DNA of 64,000 bases from Alloscardovia sp963543015 (lineage in GTDB: Bacteria > Actinomycetota > Actinomycetes > Actinomycetales > Bifidobacteriaceae): assembly GCA_963543015.1 (NCBI GenBank), contig CAUTYZ010000003.1, positions 1 to 64,000 of the forward strand. Reading direction: 5' to 3'. The notes below the pieces were generated by a model. The model was given only the letters and a program-made list of their open reading frames with translations. It had not been told where the DNA came from and searched no databases. Made by a program: the position numbers and the translations under genes. Positions 36,775 through 45,997 of this stretch are shown piece by piece; within the stretch, counting starts at the first letter, position 1; each line of letters begins with the position of its first letter.

Positions 36775-39477
36775 TTACGCCTCCTTCTCGTTCTCATTAT
36801 GGTCATTCATAGTGTCTGCACCGCTACTTTCATTCGTAGCACTCTGCTCGCTTGGTTCTTCGTTTGGCTTTTCATCTGTTTTCTCACCCGGTTTTTCGCC
36901 CGTGTTTTCCAGCTTCTTCCAGCGACGAGCCACATGGTCAAGTACCTGTGCGCGCAATGCCTCATCCGACAGGACGCTCATGCCCAGTTCACGCTCATAA
37001 ACTTCGCGAATGTACTCGAGTCCAATCAGGTAGAAGTCCAGCAAAACGACAGAAATCAGCCACAGCATCAGGAAGACCAACTTGGATTCCACCGTGAAGA
37101 GAAGAACCAGGAAGAGAATCGGAATGACGATAATTGCCCCGATTCCCCAGCCGACCATGCGAGGGTAAATTGCCGCAAAATGCGTCGCACGACGACGAAT
37201 CGACTGGCCGAATTGCTCTCGGCTCATCATGGACTGCAGCACAGAAGTCAAACGGAATCGTGCATGCTTCTCCTGTGGTTCTTCGCCGATAAGCAAATCC
37301 GTATCTGCCAAACGCCTATCGAAGAGAGCATTCAAATTCAGCAAATATGGACGTACGAGAAGCCCGAGTACAAAGGAGAAGACAAGGAACAGCGACAGAA
37401 CGCCCAAATTTTGCCAGTAATGCCCATCATAGAAACCGCCAATTGTTTCGCGCATTGCGTTAATGCTGTATGTAAATGGCAGCCATGGATTGAGACGCTG
37501 GAAGAACGGCGGCATGATTTCAATCGGATACGTTCCCGACGATCCCGGAACCTGCATGACTACGATAATCACAGCAAGCGCTTTACCGATATGCTTAAAA
37601 GTGGCAGCAAGCGCATAAATAAAGCTTACGAAGACAATGGATGCAAAAATTCCTGCAAAGATGAAAGCAGGTGCGTTGCGCATCTGAATACCAATTATCA
37701 AATCACCGACCGTTGCGATAATTGCCTGCGCGATACCAATGGTGACGAATAAAAGCCAGCGACCCATATACGCATCCCGATTGCGGATACGACGATTTTC
37801 GTGAACGCCTCGCATATTCTTACGATCGACTTCAATTTTGACGACCGCGATAAGAACGAAGCCTCCCACCCACAAAGCTACATTCGTGAAGAACGGAGCG
37901 ATAGCCGAACCATAATTATCTACAGGGAACACAGTCTTTTGGGTCAGCTCGATAGGTGACTGCATGAAGTTACCTAAAGCTTCCGCATTGATATTCGTGC
38001 CGCGCAATGCTTCCACAAGACGGCTCGAATCCAAAGCAGCCATATCCGTACGCACTGTCGTGAGCTGCTTCATAAGATCGTTCAACGCATCTTCAGTCGT
38101 GCCCATCGTGTCATACGCCGTGTGCAGCGCTCCAGCAAGTTCATCAAGAATGGTCTGTGCTTGAGATAACGACGAATTCAATTGTCCCAGTGATACACTC
38201 GTCGCGCGAGCCAGCGAAGCCGCGCTATCCAGAGTCCCCGTCACAGACTGACCAAGAGAGCCGTTTAAAGCCGAGGATGATGAGCTCAGAGCGTTAGAAC
38301 CGCTGATAGCCGCTGACCCCAGTGAGCCAGACATACCACTAATTGCATTATTCGCCGCGGTGAGAGAAGACTGGGTATGGCTAGTAAAAGTATTGAGAGC
38401 ATCCGTCTGAGTATTCGTCGTATTTTGCAATTGTGTCACAATGGAACTCAATTGCTTATACGCATCCGAGTTGTGATCCAAGGATGAGCTATTAAGAAGC
38501 GTTTGAAGCTGCGAAAGAGCCGAATCATTTTGCGCGAGAATGGAGCTGACGTTCCCACTTACTGTAGAAATATCGCCGTTTACGGTGGACAATGCCGAGC
38601 TCATAGACGTTCCTGCCTGTGCCGCTTGAATTCCCAAAATAGACAAGGAAGCAGCGGAATCGCTCAAAGTCTGAGCTGCAGAATTGTTAAATGTCCCCAC
38701 AGCAGATGATGTCGACGATGCAGCCTGCGCAGCTTGATCTGCTGCATGCTGAACAGAGGACACTGATTGCTTAATGGAATTGATAGATCCACGAACCTCA
38801 GTAATTGTCTTCTCGGTGCTTTGCAAAGATTCGCGAGCAGACGAGACCTTGTCCTTCATCGTTGCCAAGGTATCGGAAGCATCATCAACCTTTGTAATCG
38901 CCTGCGAATACGCCCCCTGGATAATTTCTTGAGCCTTATCCGTCGAGATATTCATCTTATCCGAGATAGTTTTTGCAACAGTGCCCACGAAAGCCGAATT
39001 AATCATGCGATCTAAAGTCGTCGCACCCGAGTCAGTAATTTTCGGCGCAACTGGATTCAACTTTTCATTGACAAAATAGTGCAATTGTGGCTGCTCACCA
39101 CCATCTGTCACCATGTCGATAAGCTGCTGTGAGAAATTTTTGTCGATGACGATGGAGGCATAATATTCGCCAGAAGAAACACCGTCAATAGCAGCCTCGC
39201 GCGTAGAAACGAACTTCCAGCCAAGTCGATGATTCTGCTTCAATCGACGCACAAGCTGATCGCCGATATTGAGATTACCTGTCAAGTCGGAGCTTCCACC
39301 GGCATCCAAATTTGCTACGGCCACCGAAATATTTTGCGTATTTTCGTATGGATTCCAGTTTGCGATAATGTTCAGCCACGCATATGCAGATGGAAGAATT
39401 GCAATACCAAGCGTCACGATAATCGCCACAGGATTGGTAAAGATTCTTTTAAGATCGCGCCTAAAAATTGCCCACAT
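36775..39477 (-). CDS. YhgE/Pip domain membrane protein, larger paralogue
   Basis: A 900-residue YhgE/Pip protein. An N-terminal helix and WNPYENTQNISVAVANLDAGG are followed by a long helical Ser/Ala-rich ectodomain (~170-520) and a C-terminal membrane core with VPGSSGTYPIEIMPPFFQ. Unlike its partner it has an extra cytoplasmic and two-helix region and an acidic Glu/Asn-rich C-terminus (~840-900). The pair at 34412-39477 probably forms one complex, because the genes are two bases apart and share architecture. Cargo or role unknown. Confidence 0.85.
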   Translation of the reverse strand: MWAIFRRDLKRIFTNPVAIIVTLGIAILPSAYAWLNIIANWNPYENTQNISVAVANLDAGGSSDLTGNLNIGDQLVRRLKQNHRLGWKFVSTREAAIDGVSSGEYYASIVIDKNFSQQLIDMVTDGGEQPQLHYFVNEKLNPVAPKITDSGATTLDRMINSAFVGTVAKTISDKMNISTDKAQEIIQGAYSQAITKVDDASDTLATMKDKVSSARESLQSTEKTITEVRGSINSIKQSVSSVQHAADQAAQAASSTSSAVGTFNNSAAQTLSDSAASLSILGIQAAQAGTSMSSALSTVNGDISTVSGNVSSILAQNDSALSQLQTLLNSSSLDHNSDAYKQLSSIVTQLQNTTNTQTDALNTFTSHTQSSLTAANNAISGMSGSLGSAAISGSNALSSSSSALNGSLGQSVTGTLDSAASLARATSVSLGQLNSSLSQAQTILDELAGALHTAYDTMGTTEDALNDLMKQLTTVRTDMAALDSSRLVEALRGTNINAEALGNFMQSPIELTQKTVFPVDNYGSAIAPFFTNVALWVGGFVLIAVVKIEVDRKNMRGVHENRRIRNRDAYMGRWLLFVTIGIAQAIIATVGDLIIGIQMRNAPAFIFAGIFASIVFVSFIYALAATFKHIGKALAVIIVVMQVPGSSGTYPIEIMPPFFQRLNPWLPFTYSINAMRETIGGFYDGHYWQNLGVLSLFLVFSFVLGLLVRPYLLNLNALFDRRLADTDLLIGEEPQEKHARFRLTSVLQSMMSREQFGQSIRRRATHFAAIYPRMVGWGIGAIIVIPILFLVLLFTVESKLVFLMLWLISVVLLDFYLIGLEYIREVYERELGMSVLSDEALRAQVLDHVARRWKKLENTGEKPGEKTDEKPNEEPSEQSATNESSGADTMNDHNENEKEA

Positions 39478-39685
39478 AAACTGACTTTCTGCCCTCGCTC
39501 GTCATGCCATCGCATGCATAAACGCATATATACATTGCCCGCACATTCCATGGGGCCTCAAAATGGCATAATCCTCTACTCTAAGCGGTCAAGTTTACTC
39601 TAGTGTGCCGTCTTCATGTTTTTTACGGAGTTATCACAGAGCACAATCAAACCTAAGCCGGTCGTACGTTCAGAACTCAGATACG

Positions 39686-40837
39686 CTACTCAGCAACGAA
39701 CTGAAGCATCGTATCCACCATGTCATGCATAACGTCAGACTTTTCAGCTTCGACTTCATGACGTGCATTGGTCAACACATACGGTGTGATAGGAGCTTTC
39801 TTGCCGGAATTTTCCGCGCGAGAATTGACTTCCTCGATAAATTCTTCCTGCTGATGCGTACTCACCCACGCATCATCGTGCACATACATCATGAGGATAT
39901 CCGACTCAATGCGCGACTCATTGTTCGGATTGCGCAAAAAGCGGGTAAGCTTCAAAGCTTCATCCAACCATCCATAAGAAGCCGCATACATTTGGTTTTT
40001 CTCATCAGCGACTCGATGATTGTGCAACCATACTGCGCGTCCGTGGTGAAGTCCCTGAGCAGCTTCTTCATCAAAGACAGGATCAAAGCCGTCCGCGTGA
40101 CCGTCTGCACTGTGACCGTCTGCATTCAGAGCGCGTTTGCTCATAAAGAACGCCCCCCAACGAGCAGCCAACCGCGTTACCCAATCCGCATGAGGACTGC
40201 GAGGAGCAATCATCGGACACGTCACGACATATTTATCCACTAATTGTGGAGCACTCTCTGCGAGCGCGAGAGCAATTGCCCCACCCATCGAGTGACCGTA
40301 CACGTGAATCGGCGCATTCGAACTGAAAGTTGTTGCAGCGTATGGCGTGACAATTGTTCGGATGAATTCTTCTGCATCAGCAATGTATCGACGGTAATCA
40401 TCAATCCACACTGTGCCAAGATTATCGACATCACGTGGCGAATAGCCTTGCCCACGATGTTCGAGAATGTAAATGGTATAGCCTGCTTGCCACAGATAGT
40501 AGGCGATTTCAATCATATGTTCAACGGACTCGGTAAAACCATTGAACATCACCATAGTCGGCGTTGTGCTCTGTGGATGCTTCGCGCGAATATGCACGTA
40601 ATGAAGAGCATTACCATTCTCAGCGATACGAGGTTCAGGCACTGCTTTCATATCATGCATATCTGCAAAAGCAGCGGAATCATCTACGTCAGATGAATTC
40701 GCACACTCGACCCAACCGTCCACCATAAAAGATTCAAGAAGCGCGTGTACTCCTCGCATCCCCATGACATACGATTCGTCAGTCGTATCGTCAAGGAAGG
40801 TGACACCGAACTGAGCGGCGCGTTCATCTAACTGCAT
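39686..40837 (-). CDS. Alpha/beta hydrolase (monoacylglycerol lipase/lysophospholipase-like)
   Basis: A 383-residue serine hydrolase of the Hydrolase_4 type. The nucleophile elbow is GHSMGG (Ser ~183), the oxyanion region is FNGFTESVEHM, the segment EHRGQGYSPR is typical of monoglyceride lipases, and a C-terminal NARHEVEAEK supplies the His. No signal peptide is present, so it is cytoplasmic. AGGAGAGAAG precedes the ATG. Substrate not determined. Confidence 0.88.
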   Translation of the reverse strand: MQLDERAAQFGVTFLDDTTDESYVMGMRGVHALLESFMVDGWVECANSSDVDDSAAFADMHDMKAVPEPRIAENGNALHYVHIRAKHPQSTTPTMVMFNGFTESVEHMIEIAYYLWQAGYTIYILEHRGQGYSPRDVDNLGTVWIDDYRRYIADAEEFIRTIVTPYAATTFSSNAPIHVYGHSMGGAIALALAESAPQLVDKYVVTCPMIAPRSPHADWVTRLAARWGAFFMSKRALNADGHSADGHADGFDPVFDEEAAQGLHHGRAVWLHNHRVADEKNQMYAASYGWLDEALKLTRFLRNPNNESRIESDILMMYVHDDAWVSTHQQEEFIEEVNSRAENSGKKAPITPYVLTNARHEVEAEKSDVMHDMVDTMLQFVAE

Positions 40838-40864
40838 CTTCTCTCCTCACGCAGCTCACTATAA

Positions 40865-40872
40865 TGACGTCA
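40865..40872. promoter_or_regulatory. TGACGTCA palindrome upstream of the hydrolase gene
   Basis: The octamer TGACGTCA, flanked by the repeated ATAATGACGT, lies 28 bases before the hydrolase start, matching the placement of the same octamer before the metal-transporter gene (9367). Possibly a common operator; evidence is positional. Confidence 0.25.
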
Positions 40873-41118
40873 TAATGACGTACGACTTTCATCACGCTTG
40901 TGCGACAACGTTTGTGCGACGTTGTGCGGCTCTGGGGCATCACGCACATACATTGTACGAATGCTTATATTATCCGTATACCCACTACATTACAGCGTTC
41001 TGAAAATGGCAACGCAGAATATGCGCAGAACTGCCCACGATTATGACCATTTTATGATCATTTTTGCAAAAATCTCGTCTTCTTCTGCCGTTTTTTGCAT
41101 AGACACCAACTTTTTATC

Positions 41119-41150
41119 CCGAAAATAGGCAGATCCGAAAATAGGCAGAG
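41119..41150. repeat. Tandem 16-bp duplication
   Basis: CCGAAAATAGGCAGAT at 41119-41134 is followed directly by the same sequence with its last base changed (41135-41150). It lies about 220 bases before fhaA. Confidence 0.9.
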
Positions 41151-41370
41151 TCGCGTCACACAGTCCGCAGATCGACTATGGTTCCTTCTGCGTTCCTTCA
41201 GCGTTTCTTCTTCGCGCGCACTCGCATACACCTCATACAACGCTTTCGCCTCGCAACACGTCATAAGTTGTGTATGGCGTGTGTGAATGCTTGCAAAAAA
41301 TGACCATGCTGCTCGATTTTGCACTACAAATAGAGAATAGTTATGTGCATAGCTCTATGAAAGGGACAGC

Positions 41371-42069
41371 ATGGGATTCCTTGATCGCTTGGAGAAGTCT
41401 GTGGAAGGCGCGGTTGAAGGCGCTTTCTCTCGTTTTGGTTCCAAAGATTTGCAGCCTGTAGATCTTTCGAGCGCGTTGGAGCGCGAAATTGATTCGCAAA
41501 GCATGAGCGTTGGCAGTGACCGCACTGTCGCGCCAAATGAATATCGCATTAAGCTGTCGACACCTGATTTTGACAATATCGAAAAGTGGGGAAGCGAAAC
41601 TCTCGCAAACGAACTCGCTGACAACCTCACAAAGTATGCCGAAAGCCAGCATTACGCTTTCGTCGGTCCAGTAGTCGTTATTTTTGAGGAAGATTTAGAC
41701 TTGGCAAAGGGCGATTTCCATGTCAGCTCTGAATCTGTACAGGGCAATGCAGCACCTGTTACTACCCCAAATGACACAAAGGACTGCCCAGTTCTCGAAA
41801 TCAACGGTCGTCAGTATCTTTTGACCGCAAACAAGACAGTTATCGGTCGCGGTTCAAATAGTGACATCGTTATCGATGATCCAGGCATTTCTCGCAACCA
41901 CTTGGAAATCGATATCACAGAGAACGGCGTTATCGCACGTGATATGGGTTCAACCAACGGTACATATGTGGAAGGTCATCAGACTCCTGCAGCTACTTTG
42001 CTTGATGGGAATACCATTACCATCGGCCGTACGCGTATCCTGTTCTGGACGAGTGCACTTTCGGAGTAG
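41371..42069 (+). CDS. fhaA: FHA-domain protein with DUF3662 (FhaA)
   Basis: A 232-residue cytoplasmic adaptor of the growth operon. The N-terminal DUF3662 domain (GFLDRLEKSVEGAVEGAF, ~1-115) is followed by a short linker and a C-terminal FHA domain (~150-230) with IGRGSNSDIVIDDPGISRNH and MGSTNGTYVEG, the phosphothreonine-binding loops. In actinobacteria FhaA binds kinase-phosphorylated partners controlling peptidoglycan synthesis. AAAGGGA lies before the ATG. It is the first gene of a seven-gene operon and much shorter than the mycobacterial form. Confidence 0.95.
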   Translation: MGFLDRLEKSVEGAVEGAFSRFGSKDLQPVDLSSALEREIDSQSMSVGSDRTVAPNEYRIKLSTPDFDNIEKWGSETLANELADNLTKYAESQHYAFVGPVVVIFEEDLDLAKGDFHVSSESVQGNAAPVTTPNDTKDCPVLEINGRQYLLTANKTVIGRGSNSDIVIDDPGISRNHLEIDITENGVIARDMGSTNGTYVEGHQTPAATLLDGNTITIGRTRILFWTSALSE

Positions 42070-42083
42070 AATTCCTTAGTAGT

Positions 42084-42659
42084 ATGACTGATTTAACGTT
42101 TGCCATTTTGAAGTATGGCTTTTTAATTGGCTTGTGGATTTTCGTCTGGTTAGCTGTTCGCGCCATTAATCGCGATGTGGAGTCGATTGCTCCTCATCGT
42201 TCGCGCCGCCGTCAGCAGCAGCGAAATCGCAAACCACTCGTTGCTGTGGGCGCTACGACACCTGTCGTCGTGCCTGTCGATAATTCTGTCGCCTCCCAGT
42301 ATGCAGCGCAGAATCCAGCAGATACGCATTCCCATGGTGCGCAATCTCCTCGCAGCACATCGTCAAACCCATCAGTTCTTACCATCATTGATGGCCCTCT
42401 GTCGGGAACTACTATGCCACTTGGTAACGAGCCTATTACATTGGGTCGCGCGGCAAATAACAATCTCATTTTGGACGACGAATTCGTCTCGTCTCATCAT
42501 GCGCGCGTATTCTTCGACGCCCCTTCAGGGCAATGGGCTGTAGAAGATTTGGGCTCTACCAACGGCACAAAGATCGCTGGTCAGTCTATTCATTCTGTAT
42601 CTTTACTTTCTGCAGGAGTGCCTGTTCGCATCGGTGCTACCACATTTGAATTGAGGTAG
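42084..42659 (+). CDS. fhaB: FHA-domain protein FhaB (FipA)
   Basis: A 191-residue protein: one N-terminal membrane helix (FAILKYGFLIGLWIFVWLAV), a basic/Gln-rich linker and a C-terminal FHA domain (~110-190) with LGRAANNNLILDDEFVSSHH and LGSTNGTKI. In mycobacteria it links kinase signalling to FtsZ/FtsQ at division. It starts 14 bases after fhaA. The bases around its start codon match those at the tgt start over 19 positions. Confidence 0.93.
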   Translation: MTDLTFAILKYGFLIGLWIFVWLAVRAINRDVESIAPHRSRRRQQQRNRKPLVAVGATTPVVVPVDNSVASQYAAQNPADTHSHGAQSPRSTSSNPSVLTIIDGPLSGTTMPLGNEPITLGRAANNNLILDDEFVSSHHARVFFDAPSGQWAVEDLGSTNGTKIAGQSIHSVSLLSAGVPVRIGATTFELR

Positions 42660-42663
42660 ACTT

Positions 42664-44385
42664 GTGGCTCTTCAGATGATTTCTACCACGGTTTCCGACA
42701 TCGGTCTCGTCCGAAAGGATAACCAAGATTCAACTTTCGCAGGCGTTCGCCTCGTCGCTGTCTGCGATGGTATGGGCGGCCATGCTGGCGGAGATACCGC
42801 TTCAACGATTGCCATCCGTTCCCTTGCACATATCGAAACTATTCCTCTGACTGCAAAGCGTTCTAAAGCTGTCGAAGATGTGGCAACTATGCTGTCGACA
42901 TCCGTCATCGCTGCACATGACGCTATCGTCGGTCGTGCGCATCGCGAAAAGCAGCTCGCAGGAATGGGAACAACCGTTACCGCAGTAGCACTCGTCGCGG
43001 GATATTGGATTATTTCGCATATCGGCGACTCTCGCGCGTACCTTTTGCGCGAAGGCGAAATTACCCAAGTGACGAAGGATCATTCCTACGTTCAGCATTT
43101 AATTGACACTGGTCGTATCACGGAAGAAGAAGCCAAATCGCATCCTCAGCGCAACGTTGTTACGCGAGTGCTCGGCGATTTCGATATTGATCCTCGACCA
43201 GATATTTCCATTCGCAAAGCTCAAGCGGGAGACCGCTGGCTGTTGTGCTCAGATGGTCTTTCTGGAGTTGTCAGCGATAACTCTATTCGCGATACATTAA
43301 TGACTCATCCACATCTGCAAGAATGCGCTCAGACATTGATTGCCATGGCAGAAAAGGGTGGAAGCACCGATAACGTCTCTGCCGTTATCGCGGATGCTTA
43401 CGATGTCAACGATGCTGATGCGCCTATTTCCATGGCAAACGCGTCATCCAAGATGTGCTTAGTGGGCGGTGCTGCAAGTAAAGAGCCGCAGCCAATTGCT
43501 GATACATTGAATATGCTCGTAGCAGTATCTCCTCGCTTCATTTCGGACGATATCGTCAATTCCCCTGCGGCAAAGGCTGCTCAATTATCGTCTGACACAC
43601 GTCACGAAGAGTCAGAAAATTCTGGCGATACATCTGACGGCAGCACGCGTTCTGAGGGATTCTCTCATTCTGACGTGCAGAACGCTCATCAAGCGACTGC
43701 TGAATTCGTATCCTCTGTATCTCTCTCCTCAGAAGAGGCAGATTTTGAGGCATTGTACGAAGTCCAGCGCATTGTCCCGCCAAGCTATGCAGGGCATAAT
43801 GGCGATGATGATTCAGTCGATATCGCAGCAACGGGTGAAATTCCTATCGTTCGCAAGAACGACGGTTCCATTGCTGATGATCCACACGACCCTGATGTCG
43901 CTGAAGCATTGCGTACCAAGCGCCGTGAAGAGGCTGAAGCGAACCGCAAGAAGAAGGCTCGCCGACGCATTATCCGCCTTGTTGCGTCCTTTATCACCAT
44001 CATCGTTATCGGTGTCGGTGCTTTCATCGGATACAACTGGAGCCAAGACCATTACTTCGTCAAGGATAATAATGGTGTCGTCGCCATCTATCAGGGCATG
44101 GATACTAATATTTTCGGATTCTCTCTGAATCATGTTTTGGAAGATTCCGACGTATCATTGCGCTCATTACCGCAAGGCTGGCGCGAGCGCGTTCGTCGTG
44201 GTATCGAGGCAAATGGTTATCGCGAAGCACGAAATATTATCCAAAGCATAGAAGATCAGGCAGAGGAAAATAGCAAGACGAATAGTAGCAATTCGTCATC
44301 TGAGGCGTCGTCGAATTCATCATCACAGTCATCATCGGGGTCATCATCCGATCAAACGCAATCTGGGGGCTCCGGTGAAAACTAA
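42664..44385 (+). CDS. pstP: PP2C-type serine/threonine phosphatase
   Basis: A 573-residue membrane phosphatase that dephosphorylates the PknA/PknB kinases and their targets. The metal-binding motifs RKDNQDS, CDGMGGHAGGD, HIGDSRAYLL, CSDGLSG and GGSTDNVSA are intact in residues 1-240. A ~190-residue Ser/Glu-rich linker, one helix (~437-457), a small extracellular domain and a Ser-rich C-terminus follow. The start is GTG, four bases after fhaB. The last 11 bases overlap the start of the next gene. Confidence 0.94.
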   Translation: MALQMISTTVSDIGLVRKDNQDSTFAGVRLVAVCDGMGGHAGGDTASTIAIRSLAHIETIPLTAKRSKAVEDVATMLSTSVIAAHDAIVGRAHREKQLAGMGTTVTAVALVAGYWIISHIGDSRAYLLREGEITQVTKDHSYVQHLIDTGRITEEEAKSHPQRNVVTRVLGDFDIDPRPDISIRKAQAGDRWLLCSDGLSGVVSDNSIRDTLMTHPHLQECAQTLIAMAEKGGSTDNVSAVIADAYDVNDADAPISMANASSKMCLVGGAASKEPQPIADTLNMLVAVSPRFISDDIVNSPAAKAAQLSSDTRHEESENSGDTSDGSTRSEGFSHSDVQNAHQATAEFVSSVSLSSEEADFEALYEVQRIVPPSYAGHNGDDDSVDIAATGEIPIVRKNDGSIADDPHDPDVAEALRTKRREEAEANRKKKARRRIIRLVASFITIIVIGVGAFIGYNWSQDHYFVKDNNGVVAIYQGMDTNIFGFSLNHVLEDSDVSLRSLPQGWRERVRRGIEANGYREARNIIQSIEDQAEENSKTNSSNSSSEASSNSSSQSSSGSSSDQTQSGGSGEN

Positions 44386-45997
44386 GCTCATTCAGAATGT
44401 GTTCCTCTTCCTGCTTGTAGCAGTAATCGCAACCGTTGGATTCGTGCACATGTTCCAGCGCGTCACTGATAACGTGCCTACGCGCTATATCGCGGCGTTA
44501 AGTATTGCTGCCGTACTCAGCGTTATCGTGCTTATTATTACGAGCACTGCAAAGCGCTACGCTAACCAAAGCATCCTGTGCGGAGTTATCCTTCTGTCGC
44601 TTGTCGGAAGTATGGAAATTATTCGTATCGATTACGAAAATACGAGTTTCGGTCGTGCGAGCGCAGCTGGATTTAACCAGCTCGTATGGTTTATCTTGTC
44701 TTTGGCTTTGACCTCTGTCATCCTCCTTGCCGTACGCGATTACCGAATTTTCCGCAAATTCAGCTATATTTCGATGATTATCGGGTTGGCTTTGCTCTTC
44801 TCGCCGATGGTTCCAGGATTGGGCGTTTCCATTAACGGTTCACGCATTTGGATTAATGTCCTTGGTCACAGCGTGCAACCAGCCGAATTTGCAAAAATTT
44901 TCATGGCTTTCTTCTTTGCATCGTACCTTTTTGATCACCGCGATCAGCTTGCTGTAGGCGGACGCAAAATTGGCTCGTTGCATTTGCCACGTCTTCGTGA
45001 CTTGGGACCAATTATCGTCGTGTGGGCTGCATGCATGGGTGTTCTGGTTCTCCAGCGCGATTTGGGTACAGGTTTGCTGTTCTTTGCCATGTTCGTCTGC
45101 ATGCTGTACGTCGCTACTGGCCGTATCAGCTGGATTATCATCGGTTTTATTTTCTTCGTCATCGCAGCTCTCGTAGCAGTGCGACTGTTTAGCCATGTGG
45201 GCAATCGTGTCGAGGCATGGCTTCACCCATTTGACAACCGCGTATACCAAGCAGTTGGCGGATCTCAGCAGCTTGTCACTGGTATCTTCGGCCTTGCATC
45301 GGGTGGATTGTTTGGCACAGGTTTGGGACAGGGATATCCTGCATTAACTCCTTTGGCAAATTCCGACTTCATTTACTCGTCATTGGGTGAAGAGCTCGGC
45401 TTGACTGGTCTTTTTGCAATTTTGGCTATTTATATCGCCATTATCGGTGCTGGTATCGTAACTGCTATCAAGGTCAAGGACGGTTTTGGCAAACTGCTTG
45501 CTTCTGGTCTCGTCTTTACTATGGCGTTCCAAATTTTCACTGTAGTCGGCGGCATTACTCTCGTCATCCCATTGACCGGTTTGACCTTGCCATATATGGC
45601 TGCAGGTGGTTCAAGCCTTATCGCAAACTGGGTCGTAGCTGCGCTTCTGCTTATCATTTCGCATCAGGCGAATAAACCAGAGGAAGATGTCAGCTCTGAT
45701 ACATTTGCTATGGCTGCTATGGACGTTATCAATGAGAAGAAAGCTCAGGAGGAGCGTAAGCATCGAGCTCGTCATACATCTCGTGAGGTGGCTTCAGAGG
45801 CTATTCCAGCTGTAAACCAGCCAACATTGGGAGAAATTGTTTCCGATGGCGAGACACAAGAGACCTCTCATAGTACTGACGATACCGATTCCTCAGTATC
45901 TGAACTATCTGCGTCCGAGCCATCTGCTCAGACCACCATGATGGAAACGACAGAATCCACGACATCAACAGAAGAACCAACGGAAGGAGTTGAATAA
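44375..45997 (+). CDS. rodA: FtsW/RodA/SpoVE-family peptidoglycan polymerase
   Basis: A 540-residue SEDS glycosyltransferase that polymerises lipid II into glycan strands with the adjacent class B PBP. It has about ten membrane helices, the SEDS segments NGSRIWINV and VQPAEFAKI, the catalytic region DLGTGLLF, and the C-terminal PLTGLTLPYMAAGGSSLIANW. The last ~110 residues are a hydrophilic acidic Ser/Thr-rich tail. The start is GTG, overlapping pstP by 11 bases; the stop overlaps the pbpA ATG by one base (TAATG). Confidence 0.93.
   Translation: MKTKLIQNVFLFLLVAVIATVGFVHMFQRVTDNVPTRYIAALSIAAVLSVIVLIITSTAKRYANQSILCGVILLSLVGSMEIIRIDYENTSFGRASAAGFNQLVWFILSLALTSVILLAVRDYRIFRKFSYISMIIGLALLFSPMVPGLGVSINGSRIWINVLGHSVQPAEFAKIFMAFFFASYLFDHRDQLAVGGRKIGSLHLPRLRDLGPIIVVWAACMGVLVLQRDLGTGLLFFAMFVCMLYVATGRISWIIIGFIFFVIAALVAVRLFSHVGNRVEAWLHPFDNRVYQAVGGSQQLVTGIFGLASGGLFGTGLGQGYPALTPLANSDFIYSSLGEELGLTGLFAILAIYIAIIGAGIVTAIKVKDGFGKLLASGLVFTMAFQIFTVVGGITLVIPLTGLTLPYMAAGGSSLIANWVVAALLLIISHQANKPEEDVSSDTFAMAAMDVINEKKAQEERKHRARHTSREVASEAIPAVNQPTLGEIVSDGETQETSHSTDDTDSSVSELSASEPSAQTTMMETTESTTSTEEPTEGVE

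Larger units (their letters stand above)
40838..41370. other. 533-base divergent intergenic region
   Basis: It separates the hydrolase gene (minus) from the growth operon (plus). It holds no convincing gene. Visible elements are TGACGTCA at 40865 within a doubled ATAATGACGT, short GTGCGAC repeats near 40905 and a tandem 16-bp duplication at 41119. The fhaA promoter must lie near its right end. Confidence 0.6.
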
